Below, in pieces: positions 1 through 6,870 of a stretch of 23,008 nt of DNA (its first letter is position 1; each line of letters opens with the position of its first letter). A program made the position numbers and the translations under genes. The stretch is from Victivallales bacterium (GTDB taxonomy: Bacteria; Verrucomicrobiota; Lentisphaeria; Oligosphaerales; Oligosphaeraceae), in assembly GCA_017458805.1 (NCBI GenBank), contig JAFTAC010000189.1, positions 1 through 23,008 of the forward strand, read 5' to 3'. The notes beneath the pieces are model-generated. The model was not told the origin of the DNA. It saw only the letters and a program-made list of their open reading frames with translations, and made no database searches.

Positions 1-104
1 AACCACTAACCACTAACCACTAACCACTAACCACTAACCACTAACCACTAACCACTAACCACTAACCACTAACCACTAACCACTAACCACTAACCACTAA
101 CCAC
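1..104. repeat. Perfect heptanucleotide tandem repeat (AACCACT)n
   Basis: The unit AACCACT is repeated 14 times without error, followed by a partial unit AACCAC, giving about 14.9 copies. The array starts at the window edge, so its true length is unknown. Read on the minus strand the unit is AGTGGTT, with a GG pair every 7 nt. It begins 17 bp beyond the gltS stop codon and would lie in the 3' untranslated region of that transcript. Every frame meets stop codons, so it is not coding. There is no spacer structure of the CRISPR kind. Confidence 0.98.
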
Positions 105-121
105 ATAATTGCTAATGCTAA

Positions 122-1471
122 TTATTTTCTGACGCTGATGCGCCAGGTGATGAAAGCCCAAAGGAGAAGCATGCCAAGGCAGAAGAGCCAGACTGGAAAC
201 CAGCCGAGCGTAAAGACCAGCGGCAATGCAATCGCCGTCCACAAACCGCCTCCCATAAAAGGCTCGTGGATGAGCTGTTTGTAGCCAAAGGAGGCGGCAG
301 CTGGCGTCTTGTTTTCGGGATCAACGGTGCGCAAAAGCATCAACCCCGTGGCGGTCACGCCAAGGGATTGTCCGAATTCGGCGATGGCGCGCTCAAACCA
401 TGCATCCGCATAGAGGCGCGGTGCCACCCATACGACCATGAAAACACTCCACAGCGTACCTGCGATGATGAGCACCAGAAGCGGCAGCCAGTTGGCGATG
501 ACGACCGACATCTTGATGGTGGCCACGGCGGAAAGCACCAGAAAATCCAGTGATGCCCCAGACAGACGCTGCATCTGCGCGTGGTCGATGAGACGCGCCA
601 AATGAATCTTCTCCGCCACCTTTTGCAGAATGACGCCGCCTATCATGCAGAGCGGAAAGAGCGGGAAGCCCGTGAAGAAACGGTGCTCCGCGTTTGGGAA
701 AAAGGTGGTCTCCCCCTTCTGGAACGCCTTGAGCATGATGAAGCCCAGCAGGATGGCCAGACCTATCAGGGCAATGTGCCAGGCAAGGGAATCAAGCGAG
801 TCGCAGATGACGGTCTGGCGACCCGCGCTTGGACGCCGCTCGGGGTGGTAGATGCCGATTTTCTCCAGAAACCCGCGCTGCTCAAAGTTGCGGACATTGG
901 CGATGATGCCTTTTCGCAACGCCCAGTTGATGAGCGCCATGCCGAGCAGGATGCCGAGAATCATGCCGATGGTGGCCATGGTGTAGCCAAGGGCGATGCC
1001 ATCCTCCCAGTCGAAACTCTCAAAACTCTGGGCCATCCCTCCGACAGTGCCGTGACCGCCCTCGAAGCCGATTTCGATGAGGTTTCCCATGGCGGCTGGC
1101 ACGTCAAAGACCCGCATCAGCACGAATCCCACGAGGCCGAGGCCAATCACATACTGTCCCCAGCTCAACAGCTGCCCCATGCAAAGCTGCGGCAGCGCCA
1201 TCTTCCAGACCTGGCTGAACTTCGGAGTCGCCGTTCCCAGAAACAGCGTGGCGAATATCACGTTGATAAGAAAGCCAGGCAGCTTCTGCGTGGAGGCAAT
1301 GATCTCCGCAGGGATTCGTGTTCCAAAATTCTGCACGATGACAAGCCCGATGATGCCGCCGATGACAGCGCTCGGCAGATACAGCCGCTGGAGCAGTTGC
1401 ACCTTCATGCGGACTATCTTCCCCAGCACCAAAAGCGCCGAGAGGCAACAAAACACAGTGATGGCTGTCAT
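122..1471 (-). CDS. gltS: Sodium/glutamate symporter (GltS, ESS family)
   Basis: This is an inner-membrane carrier of 449 aa predicted to import glutamate with sodium. Most of the protein is hydrophobic, with about 10-12 likely membrane segments in two halves. The first half carries GFEGGHGT at about residues 135-142. The second half carries QSLGVTATGLMLLRTVDP, the matching inverted-repeat signature of the GltS family. A polar loop of about 50 residues (roughly 185-230) separates the halves. The length is slightly above the roughly 400 aa usual for GltS. The start lies 10 bp after the pyrB stop, so it is probably the last gene of an argF-pyrB-gltS transcript. Glutamate is the precursor of N-acetylglutamate, the substrate of the nearby ArgB, which makes the context sensible. 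The substrate could be another dicarboxylate; family assignment is firmer than substrate. Confidence 0.87.
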   Translation of the reverse strand: MTAITVFCCLSALLVLGKIVRMKVQLLQRLYLPSAVIGGIIGLVIVQNFGTRIPAEIIASTQKLPGFLINVIFATLFLGTATPKFSQVWKMALPQLCMGQLLSWGQYVIGLGLVGFVLMRVFDVPAAMGNLIEIGFEGGHGTVGGMAQSFESFDWEDGIALGYTMATIGMILGILLGMALINWALRKGIIANVRNFEQRGFLEKIGIYHPERRPSAGRQTVICDSLDSLAWHIALIGLAILLGFIMLKAFQKGETTFFPNAEHRFFTGFPLFPLCMIGGVILQKVAEKIHLARLIDHAQMQRLSGASLDFLVLSAVATIKMSVVIANWLPLLVLIIAGTLWSVFMVVWVAPRLYADAWFERAIAEFGQSLGVTATGLMLLRTVDPENKTPAAASFGYKQLIHEPFMGGGLWTAIALPLVFTLGWFPVWLFCLGMLLLWAFITWRISVRK

Positions 1472-1481
1472 CGCGAAAGAA

Positions 1482-2573
1482 CTACTTCAGGTTGAGCGTG
1501 TAATAGTTGTTGATGGCCACGTCACGCCCGAAGATGGTGGCGATGAGGGCGCAGCGTATCCACATGCCATTCCTCATCTGACGCCAGTACATTGCGCGCG
1601 GGTCGTTGTCGCACGCCGTGTCAATTTCCTGACGGCGCGGCAGCGGATGCATGATAATGGAGTGGCGCGGCAGACGGTCCAAATCCGCCCCTGTGAAGGA
1701 GTAGTCGGTCAGGTCAATCTTCTTGCTCTCGCCAGGGCTCGTGTCCCACTCGTCCTGTATGCGGGTCATGTAGATGGCGTCCGCCTCGGGGATGGTACCC
1801 TTGAAATCGTTGGTCACGGTGAACTCCACGTTGGCGTTGCGCAGGTACTGGAGGATGTCCTCGCCAATCTGCAGGCTGTCAGGCGCCGCAAAGGTCTGCC
1901 TGATGTTGGGATAGAAGGTCAGCAGGCGTGACAGCGAACGGACGGTGCGCCCGCGCTTCAAGTCGCCGCAGAAGACGATGTGCTTGTTCTCCAGCCCGCC
2001 GCTCTTCTCAAAGCTGCGCTGGAGCGTGTAGATGTCGAGCAGAGCCTGCGTGGGGTGCTGGTCCTTGCCAGAGCCAGCGTTGATGATGGGCAGCGGACGG
2101 TCCGTGTTGGAGAGAATCCACGCCATCTTATCGACGAAGCCCTGGAAGGGCGTACGCATGATGATCATGTCGAAGTAGGAACTGAAGGTTCTGACGGAAT
2201 CCTCCAGCGACTCCCCCTTCTGCTCGGAGGAAATGGAGGGGTCGCGCACCTCGGCCAATGCGATACCCAGAATCTGGCATGCAGCATAGAACGAAAGGAA
2301 CGTGCGGCTGCTGGGCTGGTGGAAGTAGAGCATCGCGCGCTTATGGGCAAGCAGGTCGGAGAGGAACCTCATGCCGTCCTTGCTCTTGGCAATCTTGCGG
2401 ATGCGGGTGGCCAGATCACACAGAGCGTCCAGGCTCTCACGTTCGAACTGCTGTGCAATGAGCACGTGATAGGGGCGGCCGTTTGCCTGCACCAGGTAGG
2501 GGGCCTGCTCCTCCTGGGTCAGATGCGTATAGTCCTCCCAGCTGATTTCATCAAGGCGTTTCTTCTTCAGCAT
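1482..2573 (-). CDS. pyrB: Aspartate carbamoyltransferase, catalytic chain
   Basis: This 363-aa cytoplasmic enzyme transfers the carbamoyl group of carbamoyl phosphate to aspartate in pyrimidine synthesis. The carbamoyl-phosphate loop is SSRTF at residues 88-92. The mobile-loop lysine lies in QKGES (119-122), and DQHPTQALLDIYT follows at 171-183. TRIQDEW at 270-276 aligns with the aspartate-binding Arg-x-Gln of E. coli PyrB, and MHPLPRRQEI (308-317) is the ATCase-type HPLP motif, unlike the HCLP of ornithine enzymes. The usual loop reads STRTR; here Phe92 replaces the second Arg. An N-terminal extension of about 40 residues makes it longer than E. coli PyrB (about 310 aa). No regulatory pyrI is visible. 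It starts 13 bp after argF and ends 10 bp before gltS, so co-transcription is likely. Confidence 0.93.
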   Translation of the reverse strand: MLKKKRLDEISWEDYTHLTQEEQAPYLVQANGRPYHVLIAQQFERESLDALCDLATRIRKIAKSKDGMRFLSDLLAHKRAMLYFHQPSSRTFLSFYAACQILGIALAEVRDPSISSEQKGESLEDSVRTFSSYFDMIIMRTPFQGFVDKMAWILSNTDRPLPIINAGSGKDQHPTQALLDIYTLQRSFEKSGGLENKHIVFCGDLKRGRTVRSLSRLLTFYPNIRQTFAAPDSLQIGEDILQYLRNANVEFTVTNDFKGTIPEADAIYMTRIQDEWDTSPGESKKIDLTDYSFTGADLDRLPRHSIIMHPLPRRQEIDTACDNDPRAMYWRQMRNGMWIRCALIATIFGRDVAINNYYTLNLK

Positions 2574-2586
2574 AATGCGTTCCTCC

Positions 2587-3588
2587 TTACAGCAGCGACG
2601 CCAAAATCATGGCCTTGATGGTGTGCATCCTGTTCTCCGCCTCGTCAAACACCTTCGAGAAGGGGGCTTCGAAGACTTCGTCCGCCACCTCCATGGCGCC
2701 GATTTCGCGGCTGACCTCGGTGTTGTTGTCGTGGAAGGCGGGAAGGCAGTGCAGGAACATCAGGCGGCCATTCTTCAGGTTGCCCGTGCGTTCGCACATC
2801 GCCATGTTAATCTGGAAGGGGCTCAGAAGCTTCAGGCGCTGCTGGAAAAGCTCCTCCTCGCCCATGGAGACCCACACGTCCGTGTAAAGCACGTTGACCC
2901 CCTTGACGCCGTCAATCGGGTCGTGGGTCACGATGACTTCGGAGCCGTTGGCCTTGGCTATCTTGCGGCAATACTCCACCAGCGACGGCTCGGGAGCCAG
3001 CTCCTCGGGGCAGACGTCAACCATGTTGACACCCGCTTTCGCACAACCAACCATCAGAGAATTGCAGACGTTGTTGCGACCGTCGCCCACAAAGGCAAGC
3101 GTCAGCCCTTTCAAGGTGCCGAAGGTCTCCTGGACGGTCTGCAAGTCGGCCAGCACCTGCGTGGGATGCCACTGGTCCGTCAGGCCATTCCACACTGGCA
3201 CGCCAGAGTACTCCGCCAAATCCTCCACGGTCTTCTGCTCGAAGCCTCGGAAGAGGATGCCGTCGAACAGCCGCCCCAGCACGCGGGCACTGTCCTTCAC
3301 GGACTCCTTCTTGCCGAAGTGGATGTCGTTCTTGCCAAGGTACTCTGCATGGCCGCCCTCGTCGCGCACGGCATTCACCGTCGAGCAGCGGGTACGCGTG
3401 GAGGACTTCTGGAAAATCAACGCCACGTTCTTGCCCTTGATGAGGGGATTATCCAGGTGAAGCCCCGCCTTCTTGCGCGCCTTCAGCGCAATGGCTGCCT
3501 TCACCAGGCCCAGCATCTGCCAGTCTTCTATATCGCAAAGCCGAAGAAGCGACTTGCCGTGCATTCCAAGGTCGATAATCTCTTTCAT
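2587..3588 (-). CDS. argF: Ornithine carbamoyltransferase
   Basis: This 333-aa cytoplasmic enzyme makes citrulline from ornithine and carbamoyl phosphate. All signature motifs are intact: SSTRTR (62-67) binds carbamoyl phosphate, WHPTQVLADL starts at 140, DVWVSMGEE starts at 237 for ornithine binding, and FLHCLPAFHD (278-287) carries the catalytic Cys281. The C-terminal AENRMHTIKA is also typical. The length and sequence match the E. coli ArgF/ArgI and ArcB type. An anabolic role is inferred because argB lies next door and no arcA or arcC is seen. The start follows AAGGAAACAACC, which supplies an AGGA ribosome binding site. The 134-bp spacer upstream contains palindromic repeats, so argF may not simply read through from argB. 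Confidence 0.96.
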   Translation of the reverse strand: MKEIIDLGMHGKSLLRLCDIEDWQMLGLVKAAIALKARKKAGLHLDNPLIKGKNVALIFQKSSTRTRCSTVNAVRDEGGHAEYLGKNDIHFGKKESVKDSARVLGRLFDGILFRGFEQKTVEDLAEYSGVPVWNGLTDQWHPTQVLADLQTVQETFGTLKGLTLAFVGDGRNNVCNSLMVGCAKAGVNMVDVCPEELAPEPSLVEYCRKIAKANGSEVIVTHDPIDGVKGVNVLYTDVWVSMGEEELFQQRLKLLSPFQINMAMCERTGNLKNGRLMFLHCLPAFHDNNTEVSREIGAMEVADEVFEAPFSKVFDEAENRMHTIKAMILASLL

Positions 3589-3611
3589 GGTTGTTTCCTT
3601 TTTGTAATTAT

Positions 3612-3634
3612 GTGCGCGGCTACGCGCCGCGCAC
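3612..3634. repeat. Palindromic element with TACGC pentaloop (copy A)
   Basis: A perfect 9-bp inverted repeat, GTGCGCGGC (3612-3620) and GCCGCGCAC (3626-3634), encloses the loop TACGC. The core GGC-TACGC-GCC recurs at 3681-3703 in the opposite orientation and, with TACGT, at 11278-11300. Together with the neighbouring copy it makes an inverted pair in the argB-argF spacer, an arrangement like the paired REP elements of enterobacteria. I see no transposase in the window. Confidence 0.85.
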
Positions 3635-3638
3635 TCCG

Positions 3639-3660
3639 GCCGCTACGCCCACCAGGCGGC
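3639..3660. repeat. Weak inverted repeat between copies A and B
   Basis: GCCGC (3639-3643) and GCGGC (3656-3660) can pair across a 12-nt loop that begins with TACGC. It shares the GCNGC-TACGC wording of its neighbours but has only a 5-bp stem, so it may be a decayed copy or chance in GC-rich sequence. Confidence 0.45.
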
Positions 3661-3680
3661 TCCCCTAAGCTGCGTCCTGC

Positions 3681-3703
3681 CTGTGCGGCGCGTAGCCGCA
3701 CAG
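3681..3703. repeat. Palindromic element with GCGTA pentaloop (copy B, inverted)
   Basis: A perfect 9-bp stem, CTGTGCGGC (3681-3689) and GCCGCACAG (3695-3703), encloses the loop GCGTA, the reverse complement of the TACGC loop in copy A. It lies 20 bp beyond the argB stop codon and could act as a 3'-end stabilising hairpin, although no T-run follows it on the minus strand. Confidence 0.85.
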
Positions 3704-3722
3704 CAAGCGCACTCAAGCTACA

Positions 3723-4601
3723 TTACGCTGGAATAATCTGTGTTCCAATACCCTTGTCGGTGAAGAATTCGAGCAGGAGCGAGTGGGGCAGACGCCCGTC
3801 AATGAGGTGGACTTTGGAGACGCCCGCCTTCAGCGCGGCTGCCGCGCTCTTCAGCTTGGGAAGCATCCCGCCTGAAATGACACCATCTGCGGCGAGCGTG
3901 TCGATTTCGCTGGTTGCGATGGTGGAGATGAGGGAGTTCTGGTCCTCGGGGTTGCGAAGCACACCAGGCACATCGCTCAGGAACACCAGCTTGCGCACCT
4001 TCATCTGCGAGGCGATGACGCATGCCGCCATGTCCGCATTGATGTTGAAGACCCTGCCGTTCATGTCGCACGCCAGCGGCGTGATGACGGGCACTTCACC
4101 ACGGGACATCACCCACTTGATCTGCTCCACATCGACATTGACCACCTCGCCGACAAAGCCCAGGTCCAGCTCCTCGCCAGTCTCCTTGTCTTTCGTGGTG
4201 ATGCGATGGCAGCGCAGCACGTCCTTGCCGCTGACGGGCGCGGCCTTGGTGCCCCAGCACCAGAGCTGCTCGACAAGGGCCGCATTCACATCATCGTGAA
4301 GCACCCTGTCAACCACCTTGATGGTGCGTTCGCAGGTGTAGCGCAGGCCGTTCACAAAGCGCGTGGGTATCTCCTGGCGCTTCAGCTCGGCGGAAATCGC
4401 CTTGCCGCCGCCATGCACGATGATGGGCTTCATGCCCGCAGACTGCATGAACGCAATGTCCTTCAGCACGCGCTTCGTCACCTCGGGGTCCTCCATGGCG
4501 CTGCCGCCAAACTTTACCAGCACCATCGCACCCTGGAACTGCTGAATGTAAGGCAGGGCCTCCAACAGCACTTCCGCCTTCGCTATGAGATTCTCCATCA
4601 T
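3723..4601 (-). CDS. argB: N-acetylglutamate kinase
   Basis: This 292-aa cytoplasmic kinase phosphorylates N-acetyl-L-glutamate in arginine synthesis. Visible motifs are the nucleotide loop VKFGGSAM (29-36), VHGGGKAIS (62-70), the acetylglutamate-binding RFVNGLRYT (81-89), FNINADMAA and VISGGMLPKLKSA. An amphipathic N-terminal helix of about 25 residues precedes the kinase core; in this family such a helix marks hexameric, arginine-inhibited enzymes, so feedback control is inferred. I chose the ATG at 4599-4601 because AGAGG sits 7 nt upstream. A longer frame to 4670 exists, but it would run through a palindrome and has no family match. A second ATG follows immediately. It stands between a terminator after rpsS and the argF spacer, so it probably has its own promoter, which I could not identify. 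Confidence 0.95.
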   Translation of the reverse strand: MMENLIAKAEVLLEALPYIQQFQGAMVLVKFGGSAMEDPEVTKRVLKDIAFMQSAGMKPIIVHGGGKAISAELKRQEIPTRFVNGLRYTCERTIKVVDRVLHDDVNAALVEQLWCWGTKAAPVSGKDVLRCHRITTKDKETGEELDLGFVGEVVNVDVEQIKWVMSRGEVPVITPLACDMNGRVFNINADMAACVIASQMKVRKLVFLSDVPGVLRNPEDQNSLISTIATSEIDTLAADGVISGGMLPKLKSAAAALKAGVSKVHLIDGRLPHSLLLEFFTDKGIGTQIIPA

Positions 4602-4619
4602 AATAATATTACCTCTTTT

Positions 4620-4640
4620 CGCAGAGCTTAGCGCTCTGCG
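4620..4640. repeat. Palindrome with TTAGC pentaloop in the argB leader
   Basis: An 8-bp perfect stem, CGCAGAGC (4620-4627) and GCTCTGCG (4633-4640), encloses the loop TTAGC. Stem length and the 5-nt loop resemble the TACGC elements, but the stem sequence differs. In the argB transcript it would lie just upstream of the ribosome binding site and might influence translation. Confidence 0.7.
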
Positions 4641-4662
4641 CACAAAACCTCTCTGTTCTGTG

Positions 4663-4682
4663 CGCCGCACGCAGGTGCGGCG
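4663..4682. repeat. GC-rich palindrome upstream of argB
   Basis: A perfect 8-bp stem, CGCCGCAC (4663-4670) and GTGCGGCG (4675-4682), has the tetraloop GCAG. It sits between the rpsS terminator and the pentaloop palindrome at 4620-4640, so the rpsS-argB spacer is almost entirely hairpin-forming sequence. Confidence 0.7.
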
Positions 4683-4721
4683 ATAAAAAGCAAAGAAGGC
4701 GTCCCGCTGTGGCGGAACGCC
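4682..4721 (-). terminator. Intrinsic terminator ending the S10-type operon after rpsS
   Basis: On the minus strand GGCGT (4721-4717) and CCGC (4715-4712) pair with GCGG (4707-4704) and ACGCC (4702-4698), with a single mismatch and a 4-nt loop. This is followed at once by TTCTTTGCTTTTT. A stem of about 9 bp plus a T-rich tail, 37 bp past the rpsS stop codon, is a good rho-independent terminator. It places the end of the operon at rpsS. Confidence 0.8.
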
Positions 4722-4757
4722 CTCTCTGCACGCGCTATGCCGCGGAGCAACCCACCA

Positions 4758-5036
4758 TTAGTTGGCGGCCTTTCCGCTTATCGCGCCGTGGCCTCTGAAG
4801 ATACGGGTGGGTGAGAACTCGCCCAGCCTGTGGCCGACCATGTTTTCTGTCACAAAGACATTCGTGAAGGACTTGCCATTGTGGACTGCAAAGGTGTGGC
4901 CAACGAATTCCGGGGGAATCATCGACCTGCGGGACCAGGTCTTCACAACCTTCTTCTCGCCTTTTGCGTTCAAGGCGTCAACCTTCTTCATCAGGTGCTC
5001 GTCCGTAAACGGACCTTTCTTGATTGACCTAGACAT
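4758..5036 (-). CDS. rpsS: 30S ribosomal protein S19
   Basis: This 92-aa small-subunit protein binds 16S rRNA in the head, near S13. MSRSIKKGPF opens the protein, followed by WSRRSMIPPEFVGHTFAVHNGK and GHRLGEFSPTR, all S19 signatures, and the length is normal. Its ATG overlaps the TAA of rplB by one base (TAATG), indicating translational coupling. In most bacteria rplV and rpsC follow directly; here a terminator follows and then argB. Confidence 0.98.
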   Translation of the reverse strand: MSRSIKKGPFTDEHLMKKVDALNAKGEKKVVKTWSRRSMIPPEFVGHTFAVHNGKSFTNVFVTENMVGHRLGEFSPTRIFRGHGAISGKAAN

Positions 5037-5863
5037 TACTTCTTCCTCCGTTGAATGATGAAGCGATCAGACGCTTTCTTGTTTCTTCTGGTCTTGAAGC
5101 CCCTGGCGAGCTGGCCCCACGGCGAAACGGGCTGACCGCCGCCGCTGGTACGGCCTTCACCACCACCCATCGGGTGGTCAACAGGGTTCTGCACAACGCC
5201 GCGGACGTGCGGGCGCTTGCCAAGGTAGCGTTTCTTGCCAGCCTTGCCCAGGCTGATGCCGCTGTGCTCCAGGTTGCCGACCTGACCGATGGTCGCACGG
5301 CAGTTGCCATGGATGAGACGGACTTCGCCGCTGGGGAGCTTAACCTGAACGTAGTTGCCTTCCTTGCCGCGGACGATGGCCATCTGGCCTGCCGCACGGG
5401 CGATGGAGGCACCCTGGCCGGGGTACAGCTCGATGCAATGCACTGTCAGGCCGTCGGGGATGTCCTTCAGGAACAGGGTGTGGCCAGTCTTGAACTCGGC
5501 CTTTTCACCGCTGCGGACAACGTCGCCCTGCTTCAGCCCCAGAGGAGCCAAGATGTAGCGCTTCTCGCCATCCTCGTACTTCAGGAGAGCGATGCGCGCA
5601 GAGCGGTTGGGATCGTATTCGATATGCTCGACAACAGCCGACACATCGTCTTTGTTGCGCTTGAAGTCGATGATTCTGTAGCGCCTCTTGACGCCGCCGC
5701 CGCGGAAACGAACCGTCACGCGGCCATGGTTGTTGCGGCCACCCGTCGATTTCTTGCCCTCAGTCAAGGACTTTTCGGGAGTGGAACGCGTGATTTCGCT
5801 AAAATCGCTGACCGACATCTGCCTGCGACCTGGAGAAGTCGGCTTGTATTTCTTAATACCCAT
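5036..5863 (-). CDS. rplB: 50S ribosomal protein L2
   Basis: This 275-aa protein is needed for subunit association and peptidyl-transferase centre assembly. It opens with MGIKKYKPTSPGRRQ. RNNHGRVTVRFRGGG follows, and the C-terminal NPVDHPMGGGEGR carries the conserved functional histidine. Met replaces the second His of the E. coli HPH motif, a variation I recall in several other phyla. The C-terminal basic tail SDRFIIQRRKK is typical. The gene lies 50 bp after rplW and overlaps rpsS by one base. Confidence 0.98.
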   Translation of the reverse strand: MGIKKYKPTSPGRRQMSVSDFSEITRSTPEKSLTEGKKSTGGRNNHGRVTVRFRGGGVKRRYRIIDFKRNKDDVSAVVEHIEYDPNRSARIALLKYEDGEKRYILAPLGLKQGDVVRSGEKAEFKTGHTLFLKDIPDGLTVHCIELYPGQGASIARAAGQMAIVRGKEGNYVQVKLPSGEVRLIHGNCRATIGQVGNLEHSGISLGKAGKKRYLGKRPHVRGVVQNPVDHPMGGGEGRTSGGGQPVSPWGQLARGFKTRRNKKASDRFIIQRRKK

Positions 5864-5913
5864 TGAAGTGCCTCTTGTTGTTTTTCAGTCTAATGTCTGC
5901 ATTGAATCCAGAA

Positions 5914-6198
5914 TCACAGTGTCTCGATCTTCCCTTCGGAAAGCGTGACAACAGCCTTCTTCCAATCGGGGCGCTTGCCCAGCTTCGCGCTGCGCATGCG
6001 CTTCTTTTTGCCCGCGTAGTTCATGACATTGACCGAAGCCACCTTGACATCATCAAAGAGAGCCGTGACAGCCTTCGCGATCTCGATCTTGTTGGCCTTC
6101 GGGTTCACCTTGAATGTATATTTCTGAAGCGTCTCGCTGGCAGCGGTAGCTTTCTCCGTAATCATCACGGAATAGACGATATCGTAAGGATTAAACAT
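5914..6198 (-). CDS. rplW: 50S ribosomal protein L23
   Basis: This 94-aa protein lies at the nascent-chain exit, where trigger factor and SRP dock. The start MFNPYDIVYSVMITEKA contains the L23 ITEKA motif, and KYTFKVNPKANKIEIAKAV and GKKKRMR follow, which are the rRNA-binding signatures. A strong ribosome binding site, AAGGAGG, is placed 6 nt before the ATG. The rplD stop is 11 bp upstream. Confidence 0.97.
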   Translation of the reverse strand: MFNPYDIVYSVMITEKATAASETLQKYTFKVNPKANKIEIAKAVTALFDDVKVASVNVMNYAGKKKRMRSAKLGKRPDWKKAVVTLSEGKIETL

Positions 6199-6209
6199 CT
6201 TTTGCCTCC

Positions 6210-6854
6210 TTATGCAAGACGTTCACCAAGAGCATCCAGCCCGGCTTTGGTTATGACAACCTTGTCGAAGCGAAGCATCCAGTAGGTGTTCACGGAGGAC
6301 GCCTTCATCACAAGGACATTGGGAAGGTTGCGGGACGCGATATCGACGGCGACGTCGATGTCTGCATCCAGAACCAGAACGTGCTCGCCAGCGCCGATGG
6401 CCTTCAGGAAAGCCAGCATCTTCTTGGTCTTGGGGTTCTTGTCCGCGTCGCAGACGTCAGCGATGGCGTCCACCAGAATCACGGCCTGCTCGTCAACACG
6501 GTCTGTGAAGGCGCGGCGCAGGGCCAGCTTCTCAACCTTGTGGTTGACCTTCTTCTCATAGCTCCTGGGCTGTGGCCCGAAGACGATACCACCGCCACGC
6601 CACACTGGTGAACGGGAGCTGCCGCTTCTGGCGCGGCCTGTGCCTTTCTGGCGCCACGGCTTGCTGCCGCCGCCGCTGACCAAGCCACGTGTCTTGGTGC
6701 TGGCGGTGCCAGACCTGAGCCCTGCCCAGAAGGCCACCACTGAATCCTTCACTGCCTGCTCGCCCTTGGTACGCTCCAGCCAGAGGTCATTAAGCTCGAC
6801 GCTCTCGCCGCTCGCGTCTCCAGACGCTTTCAATATTTCAAGTGTATTTGCCAT
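6210..6854 (-). CDS. rplD: 50S ribosomal protein L4
   Basis: This 214-aa protein has a globular part on the ribosome surface and a basic loop reaching into the exit tunnel. The loop region PWRQKGTGRARSGSSRSPVW is the L4 hallmark, followed by GGGIVFGP and the C-terminal globular fold. I place the start at the ATG at 6852-6854, giving MANTLEIL, because AGGGGGA lies about 8 nt upstream. A longer frame to 6887 would overlap the end of rplC and adds residues without family resemblance. In E. coli L4 represses its own operon through the S10 leader; I see no recognisable S10-type leader here. Confidence 0.96.
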   Translation of the reverse strand: MANTLEILKASGDASGESVELNDLWLERTKGEQAVKDSVVAFWAGLRSGTASTKTRGLVSGGGSKPWRQKGTGRARSGSSRSPVWRGGGIVFGPQPRSYEKKVNHKVEKLALRRAFTDRVDEQAVILVDAIADVCDADKNPKTKKMLAFLKAIGAGEHVLVLDADIDVAVDIASRNLPNVLVMKASSVNTYWMLRFDKVVITKAGLDALGERLA

Positions 6855-6870
6855 TGTCGTGTCCCCCTGT

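Noticed and set aside
1..104. CRISPR array or telomere
   Set aside because: The 7-bp units have no spacers, and no hairpin telomere or linear-replicon feature is visible; a simple tandem repeat explains it.
2575..4299. A 574-codon open frame on the plus strand across argF and argB
   Set aside because: It runs through two recognised genes and the palindromic spacer between them; its composition matches a shadow frame.
5036..5863. Met in place of the second His in the L2 HPH motif as a defect
   Set aside because: The adjacent conserved His of DHP is kept and HPM occurs in other phyla as I recall, so it is normal variation.
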